Below, piece after piece: positions 6,404 to 13,944 of a stretch of 25,938 nucleotides of DNA. The notes below the pieces were generated by a model. It had not been told where the DNA came from and made no database searches. It saw only the letters and a list, made by a program, of their open reading frames with translations. The stretch is from NCBI GenBank assembly GCA_964362365.1, contig CAYIEF010000012.1, positions 1-25,938 on the forward strand. Direction: 5' to 3'. Made by a program: the position numbers and the translations under genes. The stretch comes from JACPIL01 sp964362365 (lineage in GTDB: Archaea; Nanobdellota; Nanobdellia; Woesearchaeales; GW2011-AR9). How positions within the stretch are numbered: the first letter of the stretch is position 1; each line of letters opens with the position of its first letter.

Positions 6404-6916
6404 ATGAAAACCGCAACCAACGTGATGAAAGGGATCCGCATAGAGAAGATCACCCTAAATATTGGTGCGGGAAAGAATGAAGAGCTGCTTAAGAAAGGCC
6501 TTAAGCTCTTGAACAAGATCACTTCCACTAAACCGGTTGAAACTAAAACTAAAAAACGTATCCCTGGCTGGGGATTGCGTCCAGGATTGGCTATCGGCTG
6601 CAAAGTGACGGTACGTAAAGATTGTGAACAGCTCTTGAAGCGTTTGGCGGCAGCGAAGGACAATATCTTGGAACAACGCAATTTTGACAATCAAGGAAAT
6701 TTTTCCTTCGGAATCCCGGAATATATTGACATCGCAGGCTTGGAGTATGATCCAGATTTGAGAATCATGGGATTGGAAGCGGCAGTAACTTTAGAACGCC
6801 CAGGATTTAGAGTTAGGAAAAGAACATTAAAAACAGCTCCAGTCGGTAAAAATCATCGCATCACTAAAGAAGAAGCTATTTCCTTTGCCAAGCAATTAGG
6901 CGTAGAGGTTCAATAA
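6404..6916 (+). CDS. rpl5: 50S ribosomal protein uL5
   Basis: uL5 binds 5S rRNA and the P-site tRNA elbow at the central protuberance. The 170-residue product has I-E-K-I-T-L-N-I-G-A-G near the N-terminus, K-K-R-I-P-G-W-G-L-R-P-G-L-A-I-G-C-K-V-T, and the conserved F-G-I-P-E-Y-I-D-I-A-G-L-E-Y-D-P-D-L-R-I segment. It ends with the archaeal R-I-T-K-E-E-A-I-S-F region. The 32-base upstream gap contains only a weak GGA. uS14 starts two bases after the stop. Confidence 0.96.
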   Translation: MKTATNVMKGIRIEKITLNIGAGKNEELLKKGLKLLNKITSTKPVETKTKKRIPGWGLRPGLAIGCKVTVRKDCEQLLKRLAAAKDNILEQRNFDNQGNFSFGIPEYIDIAGLEYDPDLRIMGLEAAVTLERPGFRVRKRTLKTAPVGKNHRITKEEAISFAKQLGVEVQ

Positions 6917-6918
6917 TC

Positions 6919-7149
6919 ATGACAACCAGCGACTATAAAAAAGCATTCACTCAACTGGACCATAAGCCAGTCAAGAAAGCGAAGTTCATCAAGTTTAACA
7001 GTCCTAAACCGCGATCCTGCGGAATTGCGTTGCGAAAATGCCGCAATTGCGGACGAATGAAGGGGCACATCAACAAGTACGGCTTACATATCTGCCGGCA
7101 GTGCTTCCGGGAAATGGGCCCTGAAATCGGGTTCAAAAAATATAGCTAG
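6919..7149 (+). CDS. rps14: 30S ribosomal protein uS14, zinc-binding type
   Basis: uS14 packs into the head of the small subunit. The core (residues 28-76) carries a four-cysteine zinc site: C41-x2-C44 and C59-x2-C62 (C-R-N-C, C-R-Q-C). It ends with the family's C-R-Q-C-F-R-E-M-G-P-E-I-G-F-K-K-Y-S. At 76 residues it is about 20 longer than most archaeal uS14 (50-56) because of a basic N-terminal extension. No internal ATG offers a shorter start, so the extension appears real. Confidence 0.95.
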   Translation: MTTSDYKKAFTQLDHKPVKKAKFIKFNSPKPRSCGIALRKCRNCGRMKGHINKYGLHICRQCFREMGPEIGFKKYS

Positions 7150-7170
7150 AACAGTAATGAGGTAAAAAAA

Positions 7171-7560
7171 ATGTTTAATGATCCATTGGCGGCTGCGTTG
7201 GCAAAAATCCTGAACGCGGAGAAAGTAGGAAAGCGTGAAGTACTGATCAAGCCAGCCTCGTCTATGATCAAAAGAGTCTTAAGCTTGATGAATGAGCAAG
7301 GATATGTTGGCTCTTTTGAAGAAGTAGATGATGGAAAAGGCGGAGTACTTAAAGTACATCTTTTGGGAAACATCAACAAGTGCGGAGTCATCAAGCCAAG
7401 ATTTTCAACAGCAAAGCATGAATTCGAAAAGTGGGAGAAACGATACTTGCCAGCAAAAGATTTTGGTATCATCGTGGTTTCCACGCCGCAAGGTTTAGTG
7501 ACCCACAATTCCGCAAAAGACCAGCAAACAGGAGGAAGATTGATCGCCTACTGTTATTAA
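7171..7560 (+). CDS. rps8: 30S ribosomal protein uS8
   Basis: uS8 binds helix 21 of 16S rRNA and, in bacteria, represses its own operon. The 129 residues begin with the variable-helix region (N-D-P-L-A-A-A-L-A-K-I-L-N-A-E-K-V-G). They include the central Y-V-G-S-F-E and the conserved R-Y-L-P-A-K-D-F-G-I-I-V-V-S-T-P-Q-G-L-V-T-H, and end G-G-R-L-I-A-Y-C-Y as in archaea. GAGGT 8 bases upstream of the ATG is a good ribosome binding site. Confidence 0.96.
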   Translation: MFNDPLAAALAKILNAEKVGKREVLIKPASSMIKRVLSLMNEQGYVGSFEEVDDGKGGVLKVHLLGNINKCGVIKPRFSTAKHEFEKWEKRYLPAKDFGIIVVSTPQGLVTHNSAKDQQTGGRLIAYCY

Positions 7561-7601
7561 GCGCATAATCAAATAATCAAAGATAATTCAAACCAGATAC
7601 C

Positions 7602-8150
7602 ATGAAAGACGACCTGAAAAGGGAAATTGAACTTAAGTCTGGCGTAACTGCTCAGCTAGAAGGCAACCTGTTGAAAGTTAAAGGCCCAAAGGGCGAAGTC
7701 AGCAGAGTATTTGTGCATCCAAAGATAACTGTATCTTTAGAAGGAAACAAAGTAGTGCTATTTGCTCCTAAAGCGACCAAGAGAGAAAAGACCATGATCG
7801 GTTCTTTTGAATCTCATGTCATGAATATGGTACAAGGAGTACAGGAACCGTATGTTTACAGATTAAAAATTTGTTCTGGGCACTTTCCCATGAGCGTTTC
7901 TGTCTCCGGGAATGAAGTAGTGATCAAGAATTTCTTGGGGGAAGCAGTTCCCAGAAAGGTAGAAATTATGAAAGGAGCGGAAGTTAAAGTGAATGGCGAG
8001 GAAATTACCGTCAAGAGTTGTGATGTAGAAGTAGCAGGCCAAACTGCAGCCAGGATTGAAAGCGCCTGCAGGATCGTCAATCGGGATAGGCGAATTTTCC
8101 AGGATGGCTGTTATATAACTCAAAAAGCAGACAAGGGAATGAGAGCATAA
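7602..8150 (+). CDS. rpl6: 50S ribosomal protein uL6
   Basis: uL6 lies near the factor-binding site and the sarcin-ricin loop. The 182-residue product has two repeated alpha/beta domains. The first carries L-L-K-V-K-G-P-K-G-E-V-S-R and M-I-G-S-F-E-S-H-V-M-N-M-V-Q-G-V. The second carries V-V-I-K-N-F-L-G-E-A-V-P-R and the archaeal ending R-D-R-R-I-F-Q-D-G-C-Y-I. It is preceded by a 41-base AT-rich spacer without an obvious Shine-Dalgarno site; eL32 follows after 2 bases. Confidence 0.96.
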   Translation: MKDDLKREIELKSGVTAQLEGNLLKVKGPKGEVSRVFVHPKITVSLEGNKVVLFAPKATKREKTMIGSFESHVMNMVQGVQEPYVYRLKICSGHFPMSVSVSGNEVVIKNFLGEAVPRKVEIMKGAEVKVNGEEITVKSCDVEVAGQTAARIESACRIVNRDRRIFQDGCYITQKADKGMRA

Positions 8151-8152
8151 TC

Positions 8153-8755
8153 ATGACCAAAGAACAATTACTAAAACTGAGAAAGGAGATGCAGAAACCA
8201 GAGTTTGTAGTCAAAGAATCAAATTTCAATGCAGGTGTAAAAGTTCGCTGGAGATTCCCCCGAGGAAGGCATTCCAAAGTACGCCAGATGCACTGCGGCA
8301 GGCCGGCTATGCCTAATCCAGGTTATGGAGCGCCAGCAGAGGTTCGAGGATTGCATCAATCTGGTTTGGAAATGGTAGTGGTACGAAATGTTCAAGAACT
8401 TCAATTAGTAAACCAAAAAACTCAAGGCGCAATTGTTGCCGCTAGCGTTGGTAACAAGAAGAAATTATCATTGTTAGAATTAGCGCAACAGAAAAAGATT
8501 ACCTTGCTTAATGTCAAAGATGCCAGCGCTGCAGTGAAGAAATTGCAATCTGATTTCGCGGAAAGAAAAGAATTGCGAAAGAGAAAAGCTGTAGAATCAA
8601 CCAAGAAAGAAGAGCGGAAGAAAAAGAAAGCGGAAGAGCTTGCTAAGAAAGAGAAAGAAGAAAATAAAAAAGCAGCAGCGACGGAAGAAACTGCGGAAGA
8701 GCATACTAAGAAAGAAGCAGAAATGATGGAGAAGACCATCACTAAGAGGCAATAA
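8153..8755 (+). CDS. rpl32e: 50S ribosomal protein eL32
   Basis: eL32 is an archaeal/eukaryotic large-subunit protein. The core includes V-R-W-R-F-P-R-G-R-H-S-K-V-R, the conserved P-N-P-G-Y-G-A-P-A-E-V-R-G-L-H-Q-S-G-L segment, and the strand A-I-V-A-A-S-V-G-N-K-K-K. The final 65 or so residues are an extended Lys/Glu-rich helix, probably surface-exposed, that lengthens the protein to 200 residues against a usual 130-145. The position between uL6 and eL19 is canonical. Confidence 0.95.
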   Translation: MTKEQLLKLRKEMQKPEFVVKESNFNAGVKVRWRFPRGRHSKVRQMHCGRPAMPNPGYGAPAEVRGLHQSGLEMVVVRNVQELQLVNQKTQGAIVAASVGNKKKLSLLELAQQKKITLLNVKDASAAVKKLQSDFAERKELRKRKAVESTKKEERKKKKAEELAKKEKEENKKAAATEETAEEHTKKEAEMMEKTITKRQ

Positions 8756-8785
8756 AAAATTACATAACTATCAAAAGGCACTACT

Positions 8786-9238
8786 ATGAACAATAAAAAG
8801 AAACTTGCGGCAAAAATCTTGAATGTTTCACCAAAGAAAGTAGTTTTTGCTACGGATGCGTTAGATGATATTCAAAAAGCGATCACCCGCTCAGATATGC
8901 GTGGGCTTATTGCAGTAGGAAAAGTGTCCAAGGCAAAAGTCAACCAGCATTCCCGCGGCGGAGCTCGCAAGATCGCTGAACAAAAAAGCAAGGGAAGACA
9001 GCGAGGAAAAGGAAGCAGGAAAGGATCTAAACATTCTATCGTCACCAGAAAAGAAAAATGGATAGATAGGATCCGCGCCCAACGCGAATTACTGAAAGAG
9101 CTTCGCGATAAGAACTTGCTTTCCACTAACAATTACCGCTTGTTATACACAAAATCGAAGGGAGGATATTTCAGGAACAGGCGTCACATCAAGTTGTACC
9201 TTAAGGAACACCACTTGATTGAAAGTGGTAGTAAATAA
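8786..9238 (+). CDS. rpl19e: 50S ribosomal protein eL19
   Basis: eL19 forms the archaeal/eukaryotic-specific bridge to the small subunit. The 150 residues start K-K-L-A-A-K-I-L-N-V and continue through A-I-T-R-S-D-M-R-G-L-I and the basic S-R-G-G-A-R-K. A G-R-Q-R-G-K-G-S-R-K-G block (the diagnostic RNA-binding stretch) follows, then W-I-D-R-I-R-A-Q-R and L-L-Y-T-K-S-K-G-G-Y-F-R-N-R-R-H-I. Length and neighbours are typical. Confidence 0.96.
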   Translation: MNNKKKLAAKILNVSPKKVVFATDALDDIQKAITRSDMRGLIAVGKVSKAKVNQHSRGGARKIAEQKSKGRQRGKGSRKGSKHSIVTRKEKWIDRIRAQRELLKELRDKNLLSTNNYRLLYTKSKGGYFRNRRHIKLYLKEHHLIESGSK

Positions 9239-9267
9239 TCCATATTAACTGTGAAATAAAACAAACT

Positions 9268-9843
9268 ATGGTCAACCGAAAACCACGAACTGTAATGTAC
9301 CGCAGAAAGCGCGAAAACAAGACTAATTATTTGAAGCGCTTGAAGCTGTTATTGTCCCGCAAAGGACGATTGGTAGTGCGCTTCACCAATAAAAGAGTAC
9401 TTGCCCAATTAGTGGAATTTACTCCGAAAGGAGATAAAGTATTGGTTGGAGTTGACTCCTCCACTCTTAGCCAGCAGGGATGGCCGTATTCATGTAAGAA
9501 TTTACCTGCTGCATACTTGACTGGTTTCATGTTCGGTAAAAAAGTAGCGGAGAAAAAGTATAAGGACAAAATGGTCTTTGATACTGGTTTCAAATCTCCA
9601 TTGCATAAGGGAAAATATTATGCTTTCCTGAAAGGTGTTCTTGATGCTGGTGTGAATGTTCCGCACAGTGGGAAGGATTTATTTCCTGACGATAAAAAAA
9701 TCCAAGGGATGCATATCCAAGATTATGCCAGTAAGATGAAAGGTGATAAGGTACAGTTTGCGCAATATTTAAAAAGCAATGCCGCGCCGGAAAACATGAG
9801 TTCAGCGTTTGCACAAGTGAAACAAAAATTATCTGGTAAATAA
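9268..9843 (+). CDS. rpl18: 50S ribosomal protein uL18
   Basis: uL18 binds 5S rRNA in the central protuberance. The 191-residue archaeal form carries Y-R-R-K-R-E-N-K-T-N-Y at the N-terminus, R-K-G-R-L-V-V-R-F-T-N-K-R-V-L-A-Q-L, and P-A-A-Y-L-T-G-F. The conserved archaeal segments K-F-Y-A-F-L-like K-Y-Y-A-F-L-K-G-V-L-D-A-G-V and P-H-S follow, and the end is a helical region. The 29-base gap before it has no clear ribosome binding site. Confidence 0.95.
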   Translation: MVNRKPRTVMYRRKRENKTNYLKRLKLLLSRKGRLVVRFTNKRVLAQLVEFTPKGDKVLVGVDSSTLSQQGWPYSCKNLPAAYLTGFMFGKKVAEKKYKDKMVFDTGFKSPLHKGKYYAFLKGVLDAGVNVPHSGKDLFPDDKKIQGMHIQDYASKMKGDKVQFAQYLKSNAAPENMSSAFAQVKQKLSGK

Positions 9844-9861
9844 AAAATTTAATGTGAAAAA

Positions 9862-10644
9862 ATGGCAGAAGACGAATTACCGGGAGCAGAAGAATTACCT
9901 GTGAAGGAGATCGAATCAGTTCCGGCTCCAGAAAGAACTTGGAAACCAAAAACCGCTTTAGGTAAAATGGTACAGGATGGAACCATTAATGATATTGATG
10001 AAATCTTTAACAAAGGATATCAGATCATGGAAGCAGAGATCGTTGATCACCTTCTCCCAAATATGGAAGAAGATTTATTGTTGATCGGTCAGGCTAAAGG
10101 TAAGTTTGGCGGCGGCCAACGGCGTATCTTCAAACAGACTCAGAAGAAGACCAAAGAAGGAAACAAGATTCACTTTAAAGTATGCGCAGTCATCGGAAAT
10201 AGAAATGGCTTTGTGGGTGTAGGTATGGGCAAGAGCAAGGAAACTGTTCCTGCCCGAGATAAAGCCAAGCACGCAGCAAGACTTAATTTGATCAGAGTAC
10301 GAAGAGGCTGCGGAAGCTGGGAAGCTGGCGCGACCGAACCTAACTCTATTCCGTTTGCCGTAGAAGGCCGCTGTGGATCTGTGCGTATTAAGTTAATGCC
10401 TGCGCCGCAAGGTAAAGGGTTAATCATTGAAAAGGAATGCGCCAAAATATTAGCTATGGCCGGCATTAAGGATATCTGGAGCAAGACCAGCGGTCAGACC
10501 GGCACAAAACCCAATTTAATTTTCGCTTTGCTCGATGCATTAAAGAAGTTGACAGAAGTCAAAGTTCAGCCTTCACATATAGGTAAGTTAGCAGTAGTTG
10601 AAGGAAAGATGAAAGAAACTGAAGAGAAAGTAGTAGTTGCATAA
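9862..10644 (+). CDS. rps5: 30S ribosomal protein uS5
   Basis: uS5 shapes the mRNA entry channel and affects decoding accuracy. An acidic N-terminal extension (about 45 residues) precedes the dsRBD-like N-domain (G-G-G-Q-R-R-I-F-K-Q-T-Q-K-K, then G-F-V-G-V-G-M-G-K-S-K-E-T-V-P-A-R). The C-domain begins with M-P-A-P-Q-G-K-G-L and includes M-A-G-I-K-D-I-W-S-K-T-S-G-Q-T-G-T. At 260 residues it is somewhat longer than many archaeal uS5, from both ends. uL30 starts two bases downstream. Confidence 0.96.
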   Translation: MAEDELPGAEELPVKEIESVPAPERTWKPKTALGKMVQDGTINDIDEIFNKGYQIMEAEIVDHLLPNMEEDLLLIGQAKGKFGGGQRRIFKQTQKKTKEGNKIHFKVCAVIGNRNGFVGVGMGKSKETVPARDKAKHAARLNLIRVRRGCGSWEAGATEPNSIPFAVEGRCGSVRIKLMPAPQGKGLIIEKECAKILAMAGIKDIWSKTSGQTGTKPNLIFALLDALKKLTEVKVQPSHIGKLAVVEGKMKETEEKVVVA

Positions 10645-10646
10645 AA

Positions 10647-11069
10647 ATGGCTCAAGCTCACAAACCATCAAAGGGAAAATTGGCAGTTGTTTTAGTGAGA
10701 GGTATGGTTAAGGTAGTTAAACCGGTCAAGGAAACCTTGATGATGTTGAACTTGCACCGCAAAAACCATTGCGTGGTTGTTGATGATACTCCTGCTTACA
10801 AAGGAATGCTTCTTCGGGTGAAAGATTATATTACCTGGGGCGAGATTGATGATGCTACGTTTGCAGAATTAGTGCAGAAACGCGGGCAATTGTCTGATGG
10901 TAGACAGAAATCGTTGGAAGTCAACGGTAAAAAGTATAAGCGATATTTCGCTCTGAATCCGCCAAGAAAGGGATTTGGCAGAAAAGGAATTAAGAGAGCC
11001 TTTAAGATCGGCGGCGCTCTTGGCGACCGAGGCGAGAAGATGAATGATCTAGTGAAGAGGATGCTGTGA
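10647..11069 (+). CDS. rpl30: 50S ribosomal protein uL30
   Basis: This is uL30 of the archaeal/eukaryotic L7-type length (140 residues). The core reads L-A-V-V-L-V-R-G, then V-K-E-T-L-M-M-L-N-L-H-R-K-N-H-C-V-V-V-D-D-T-P-A-Y-K-G-M-L, and K-D-Y-I-T-W-G-E-I-D. The C-terminus shows the conserved L-N-P-P-R-K-G-F-G-R-K-G-I-K-R and L-G-D-R-G-E-K-M-N-D. Its TGA overlaps the GTG or precedes the ATG of orf279, an insertion before uL15. Confidence 0.95.
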   Translation: MAQAHKPSKGKLAVVLVRGMVKVVKPVKETLMMLNLHRKNHCVVVDDTPAYKGMLLRVKDYITWGEIDDATFAELVQKRGQLSDGRQKSLEVNGKKYKRYFALNPPRKGFGRKGIKRAFKIGGALGDRGEKMNDLVKRML

Positions 11070-11905
11070 ACATGGAACTGCTCGATATGCTTCAACCAAG
11101 ATATGCACAGTATGGAATCCTTCTCACTTCAACCTATGTACAGGGAGCGGAATGGCTTCGTCAAGAGGGAGAGCAGCCACAAACATTGGAAGAAAATATG
11201 AAGGCTTTTGTAAATGCCTACAAAAGCGGCGACGAGCGAATGCTTTCTGTCTTCTCGAATGTATGGCTTAATTCCTGTGCAGCAATGGTCAATAAAGCAA
11301 ATTCAACGGAGTTTAAACTGATTCCTAAATCAAAGCAGCTGCTCTCAGATGTTTTTGACAACACATTTTTTTTAGATGTTTCCGACGATTCAGTCCAAGA
11401 CGGCATTAAACTAAATACTGCCCAAGCAAAGTATAATCAACCATTACTGGAAACTGAAGCATCGCAACATCCTTTCTGGCAAGCAGCGGTGGACGATAAA
11501 GTTCTCTTTACAGAATTTTGCAGCGTTGTTTATCATGGATTTAAGAGAGAAGCAGCCATGGGGGTTTATGTGCGGGAACATACTCCTGAAGATCGCTTGC
11601 ATTCCGTTTCTCTTTATTTGAATGGCGATTTTCGTGCAGACGGCACTGGCTCTTTTGACAACTGTACAAGTTTCTTTACTACTCCAGCCATTGCAAGGAA
11701 GATCGTTTTTGACCAGGCTAACGACAAGAGGCATGGCAGCTGTTCAAATGGGGTTGACTTACAGAATACCTTCGGTAGGCAAATACAGAGAGTATTATCA
11801 TCGCGGTTTGACCGGCATGTTGGTGCAGACCAAGAGGGATTTCAGCAAGATAAACAAAAAGCAGCAGAAGAATTACTGCAAATTATGTTTTGGTATAAAA
11901 AGTGA
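11066..11905 (+). CDS. Orphan protein orf279, possibly related to orf258
   Basis: I do not recognise this protein by family. It is inserted between uL30 and uL15. It can start at GTG 11066, which overlaps the uL30 stop (GTGA), or at ATG 11072 two codons later. No signal peptide or membrane segment is seen. By eye it shares patterns with orf258. Examples are H-P-F-W-Q-A-A-V-D-D-K-V-L (orf258: D-P-A-W-K-R-A-L-E-N-E-I-F), T-P-E-D-R (T-P-E-R), and a C-terminal L-S-S-R-F-D...Y-K-K (L-S-R-F-D...Y-K-R). The segment matching the orf258 variable region lacks the G-V-R motif and the C/T-ending codon run. It may be a non-diversified or decayed relative; this is unproven. Confidence 0.65.
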   Translation: MNMELLDMLQPRYAQYGILLTSTYVQGAEWLRQEGEQPQTLEENMKAFVNAYKSGDERMLSVFSNVWLNSCAAMVNKANSTEFKLIPKSKQLLSDVFDNTFFLDVSDDSVQDGIKLNTAQAKYNQPLLETEASQHPFWQAAVDDKVLFTEFCSVVYHGFKREAAMGVYVREHTPEDRLHSVSLYLNGDFRADGTGSFDNCTSFFTTPAIARKIVFDQANDKRHGSCSNGVDLQNTFGRQIQRVLSSRFDRHVGADQEGFQQDKQKAAEELLQIMFWYKK

Positions 11906-11910
11906 TTCTC

Positions 11911-12468
11911 ATGGTAACCTACAAACGAAAAAAAGTGACCAAGTACCGGGGCGGAAGCACTCACGGCGGCGGAGCTCGAAAGAAACGCCGAGGCGCAGGT
12001 TCCCGCGGCGGTAGGGGTAATGCTGGTTCAGGCAAGAGAGCAGGACATATGAAGATGAAGTATGTTAAAGCAGGCCATATCTTAGGCCGACACGGCTTTA
12101 CTTCCAAGAGCAGGTCTGTGGTAAAGGCAGTCAATCTTAGTTATTTTACGTCTAACCGAGTTGCGAAATTAGTAAAGGAAGGAAAAGCTCATAAAGAAGG
12201 GAATGTTTATGCTATCGATTTAGCAGGACTGGGGTTCAACAAATTGTTGGGGACCGGAACAACACCTGTTACATTAAAACTGACCGTGGAATCGTGCAGC
12301 GCAGGTGCAGCGGAAAAAGTTGCTGAAACTGGCGGCGAAGTCCTTAAAGTGCAGGAAAGCGCTCAGGGCGCTTCAAAATCCCCGCACTTTGGGACGCAGA
12401 AGGGCGATTCTCGTCCTTCTCGCGTAATCACTGCATCCGGTTCCGCAGCAGAAAAAACTAAAGAGTAA
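11911..12468 (+). CDS. rpl15: 50S ribosomal protein uL15
   Basis: uL15 is an assembly protein that binds 23S rRNA domains II-V. The start is ATG 11911 (M-V-T-Y-K-R-K-K), five bases after orf279; a GTG at 11902 would overlap it. The N-terminus is the basic, Gly-rich tail (Y-R-G-G-S-T-H-G-G-G, G-S-R-G-G-R-G-N-A-G). The globular part follows (A-I-D-L-A-G-L-G-F-N-K-L-L-G-T-G, L-T-V-E-S-C-S-A-G-A-A-E-K-V). About 35 extra residues extend past the usual archaeal end. secY begins 7 bases later, the conserved arrangement. Confidence 0.95.
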   Translation: MVTYKRKKVTKYRGGSTHGGGARKKRRGAGSRGGRGNAGSGKRAGHMKMKYVKAGHILGRHGFTSKSRSVVKAVNLSYFTSNRVAKLVKEGKAHKEGNVYAIDLAGLGFNKLLGTGTTPVTLKLTVESCSAGAAEKVAETGGEVLKVQESAQGASKSPHFGTQKGDSRPSRVITASGSAAEKTKE

Positions 12469-12475
12469 GCATACC

Positions 12476-13861
12476 ATGTCTTTCCTTGACAAGATAATTT
12501 CCAATCTTCCTGAGGTGAAAGGGCCAAAGCAGCGCCTTTCCTTCAAAGAGAAGCTGAAGTGGACGTTAGTGATTCTCTTATTTTTCTTTGTCTTAGGATT
12601 TATTCCATTGTATGGATTAGGAGAGAACGCTTTACAACAGTTTGAATTTTTATCTATAATTTTAGGTGCTTCTTTCGGCAGCATTATTTCCCTTGGTATT
12701 GGCCCATTAGTAACTTCGTCTATCGTGTTGCAGTTGTTAGCCGGTACAGGAATGTTAAAATTAGATTTGACTACGTCGGAAGGAAAGAAAAAGTTCCAGG
12801 GACTGCAGAAAATTTTAGGAATATTTTTTGTCATCTTTGAATCAGCGATCTATATCTTGATGGGCGGTTTAGCTCCCTCTGCATCGTTGGCAGGAACTCC
12901 GCTTTATGGACAATTAGAAGCGTTGCTAATCTTCCAGCTTTTCTTGGGTGGAATCATGATCCTGTTTATGGATGAAGTGGTCAGCAAATGGGGATTCGGT
13001 TCAGGAATAAGTTTATTTATCGCGGCAGGAGTGTCCCAGCAATTGTTTATTAGGATGTTTAACTTCCTGCCTTCGCCTACTAATCCAGATATTTCCGCAG
13101 GAGCAATACCCGCATTTTTCCAATCCATCATCGGTGGAGATGTGACTACCGCCGGCCTGCAGTTAGCAGGAGTGCTTTCTACCGTCTTAGTGTTTGGCAT
13201 TGCGGTGTATGCCCAATCGATGAAAGTAGAAATTCCCTTATCATTTGGCAGAGTTCGCGGGCAGGGAATCAGATGGCCGTTGAATTTCTTTTATACGTCC
13301 AATATTCCGGTTATTTTGATGGCTGCTTTGTTAGCGAACGTGCAGTTGTTCGCGACGTTGTTTGAAAAATGGGGGCATCCCATTTTAGGTACTTTTTCCG
13401 GAAACTCTCCAGCAAGCGGAGTAGTATATTGGTTAAGCGCTCCTAATGTAGTAGGAAGCATCTTGCGTGGAGCATTTACTCCTTCCTTGTTGTTGCAAGC
13501 GTTGGTGTATACTATCGCACTGGTTATAGGAGCAGTAGTGTTTAGCATCTTCTGGGTGCAGACTGCCAACATGGATGCAAAGAGCCAAGCGCGGCAGATT
13601 CTTGCTTCAGGGCTGCAGATACCCGGATTTAGACGTGATGAGCGAGTTTTGGAAATGGTTTTAGCTCGATACATTTGGCCGTTGACTATCGTTGGCGGTG
13701 CAGCGATAGGGTTATTAGCTGCTTTAGCTGATTTAACCGGAGCATTGGCGAATGGAACCAGTATTGTCTTGACGGTATCGATCATCTATAAGTTATATGA
13801 AGAAGTTGCCAAACAGCATATGATGGATATGCATCCGGCTATGAGACGGTTTATGGAATAA
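12476..13861 (+). CDS. secY: Protein translocase subunit SecY
   Basis: SecY is the channel subunit of the Sec translocon in the cytoplasmic membrane. The 461 residues contain about ten hydrophobic segments. A short amphipathic N-terminus (W-T-L-V-I-L-L-F-F-F) leads into TM1. The plug region is followed by S-I-I-S-L-G-I-G-P-L-V-T-S-S-I-V-L-Q-L-L. The cytoplasmic loop F-G-R-V-R-G-Q-G-I-R-W-P-L-N-F-F-Y-T-S-N-I-P-V is the archaeal SecY signature. TM10 and a C-terminal tail (M-M-D-M-H-P-A) close it. It is the last gene of the main operon; hairpins follow its stop and adk does not. Confidence 0.97.
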   Translation: MSFLDKIISNLPEVKGPKQRLSFKEKLKWTLVILLFFFVLGFIPLYGLGENALQQFEFLSIILGASFGSIISLGIGPLVTSSIVLQLLAGTGMLKLDLTTSEGKKKFQGLQKILGIFFVIFESAIYILMGGLAPSASLAGTPLYGQLEALLIFQLFLGGIMILFMDEVVSKWGFGSGISLFIAAGVSQQLFIRMFNFLPSPTNPDISAGAIPAFFQSIIGGDVTTAGLQLAGVLSTVLVFGIAVYAQSMKVEIPLSFGRVRGQGIRWPLNFFYTSNIPVILMAALLANVQLFATLFEKWGHPILGTFSGNSPASGVVYWLSAPNVVGSILRGAFTPSLLLQALVYTIALVIGAVVFSIFWVQTANMDAKSQARQILASGLQIPGFRRDERVLEMVLARYIWPLTIVGGAAIGLLAALADLTGALANGTSIVLTVSIIYKLYEEVAKQHMMDMHPAMRRFME

Positions 13862-13878
13862 CCTTTTAAGAAAAGGTT
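13860..13878 (+). terminator. Hairpin overlapping the secY stop
   Basis: AACCTTTT (13860-13867) pairs perfectly with AAAAGGTT (13871-13878) around AAG, and its 5' arm overlaps the secY TAA. A smaller hairpin, GCATC / GATGC, follows at 13891-13904. No T tract follows directly, so it could be an mRNA 3'-end stabiliser or processing site rather than a terminator. A promoter for the next gene comes right after, which fits an operon boundary. Confidence 0.45.
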
Positions 13879-13914
13879 AATCAAAACAGAGCATCCTGCG
13901 ATGCATAAGTTTAG

Positions 13915-13924
13915 GATATAAAAT
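13915..13924 (+). promoter_or_regulatory. TATA box for orf116
   Basis: GATATAAAAT sits about 26 bases ahead of the ATG at 13945, the spacing expected for an archaeal promoter with an almost leaderless transcript. It supports a new transcription unit after secY. Confidence 0.5.
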
Positions 13925-13944
13925 TCAGCTTCAAATAATATTCA

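Noticed and set aside
11620..11690. DGR variable region in orf279
   Set aside because: C/T-ending codons are mixed with A/G-ending ones and the R-G-(V/I)-R motif is absent, so it does not meet the pattern seen in orf258 and orf311.
11622..12014. 130-residue plus-strand frame
   Set aside because: It straddles the end of orf279 and the start of uL15 in another frame. The uL15 product is unmistakable, so this is a shadow.
13291..13785. 164-residue minus-strand frame inside secY
   Set aside because: It is antisense to well-supported SecY membrane segments and looks like no known protein.
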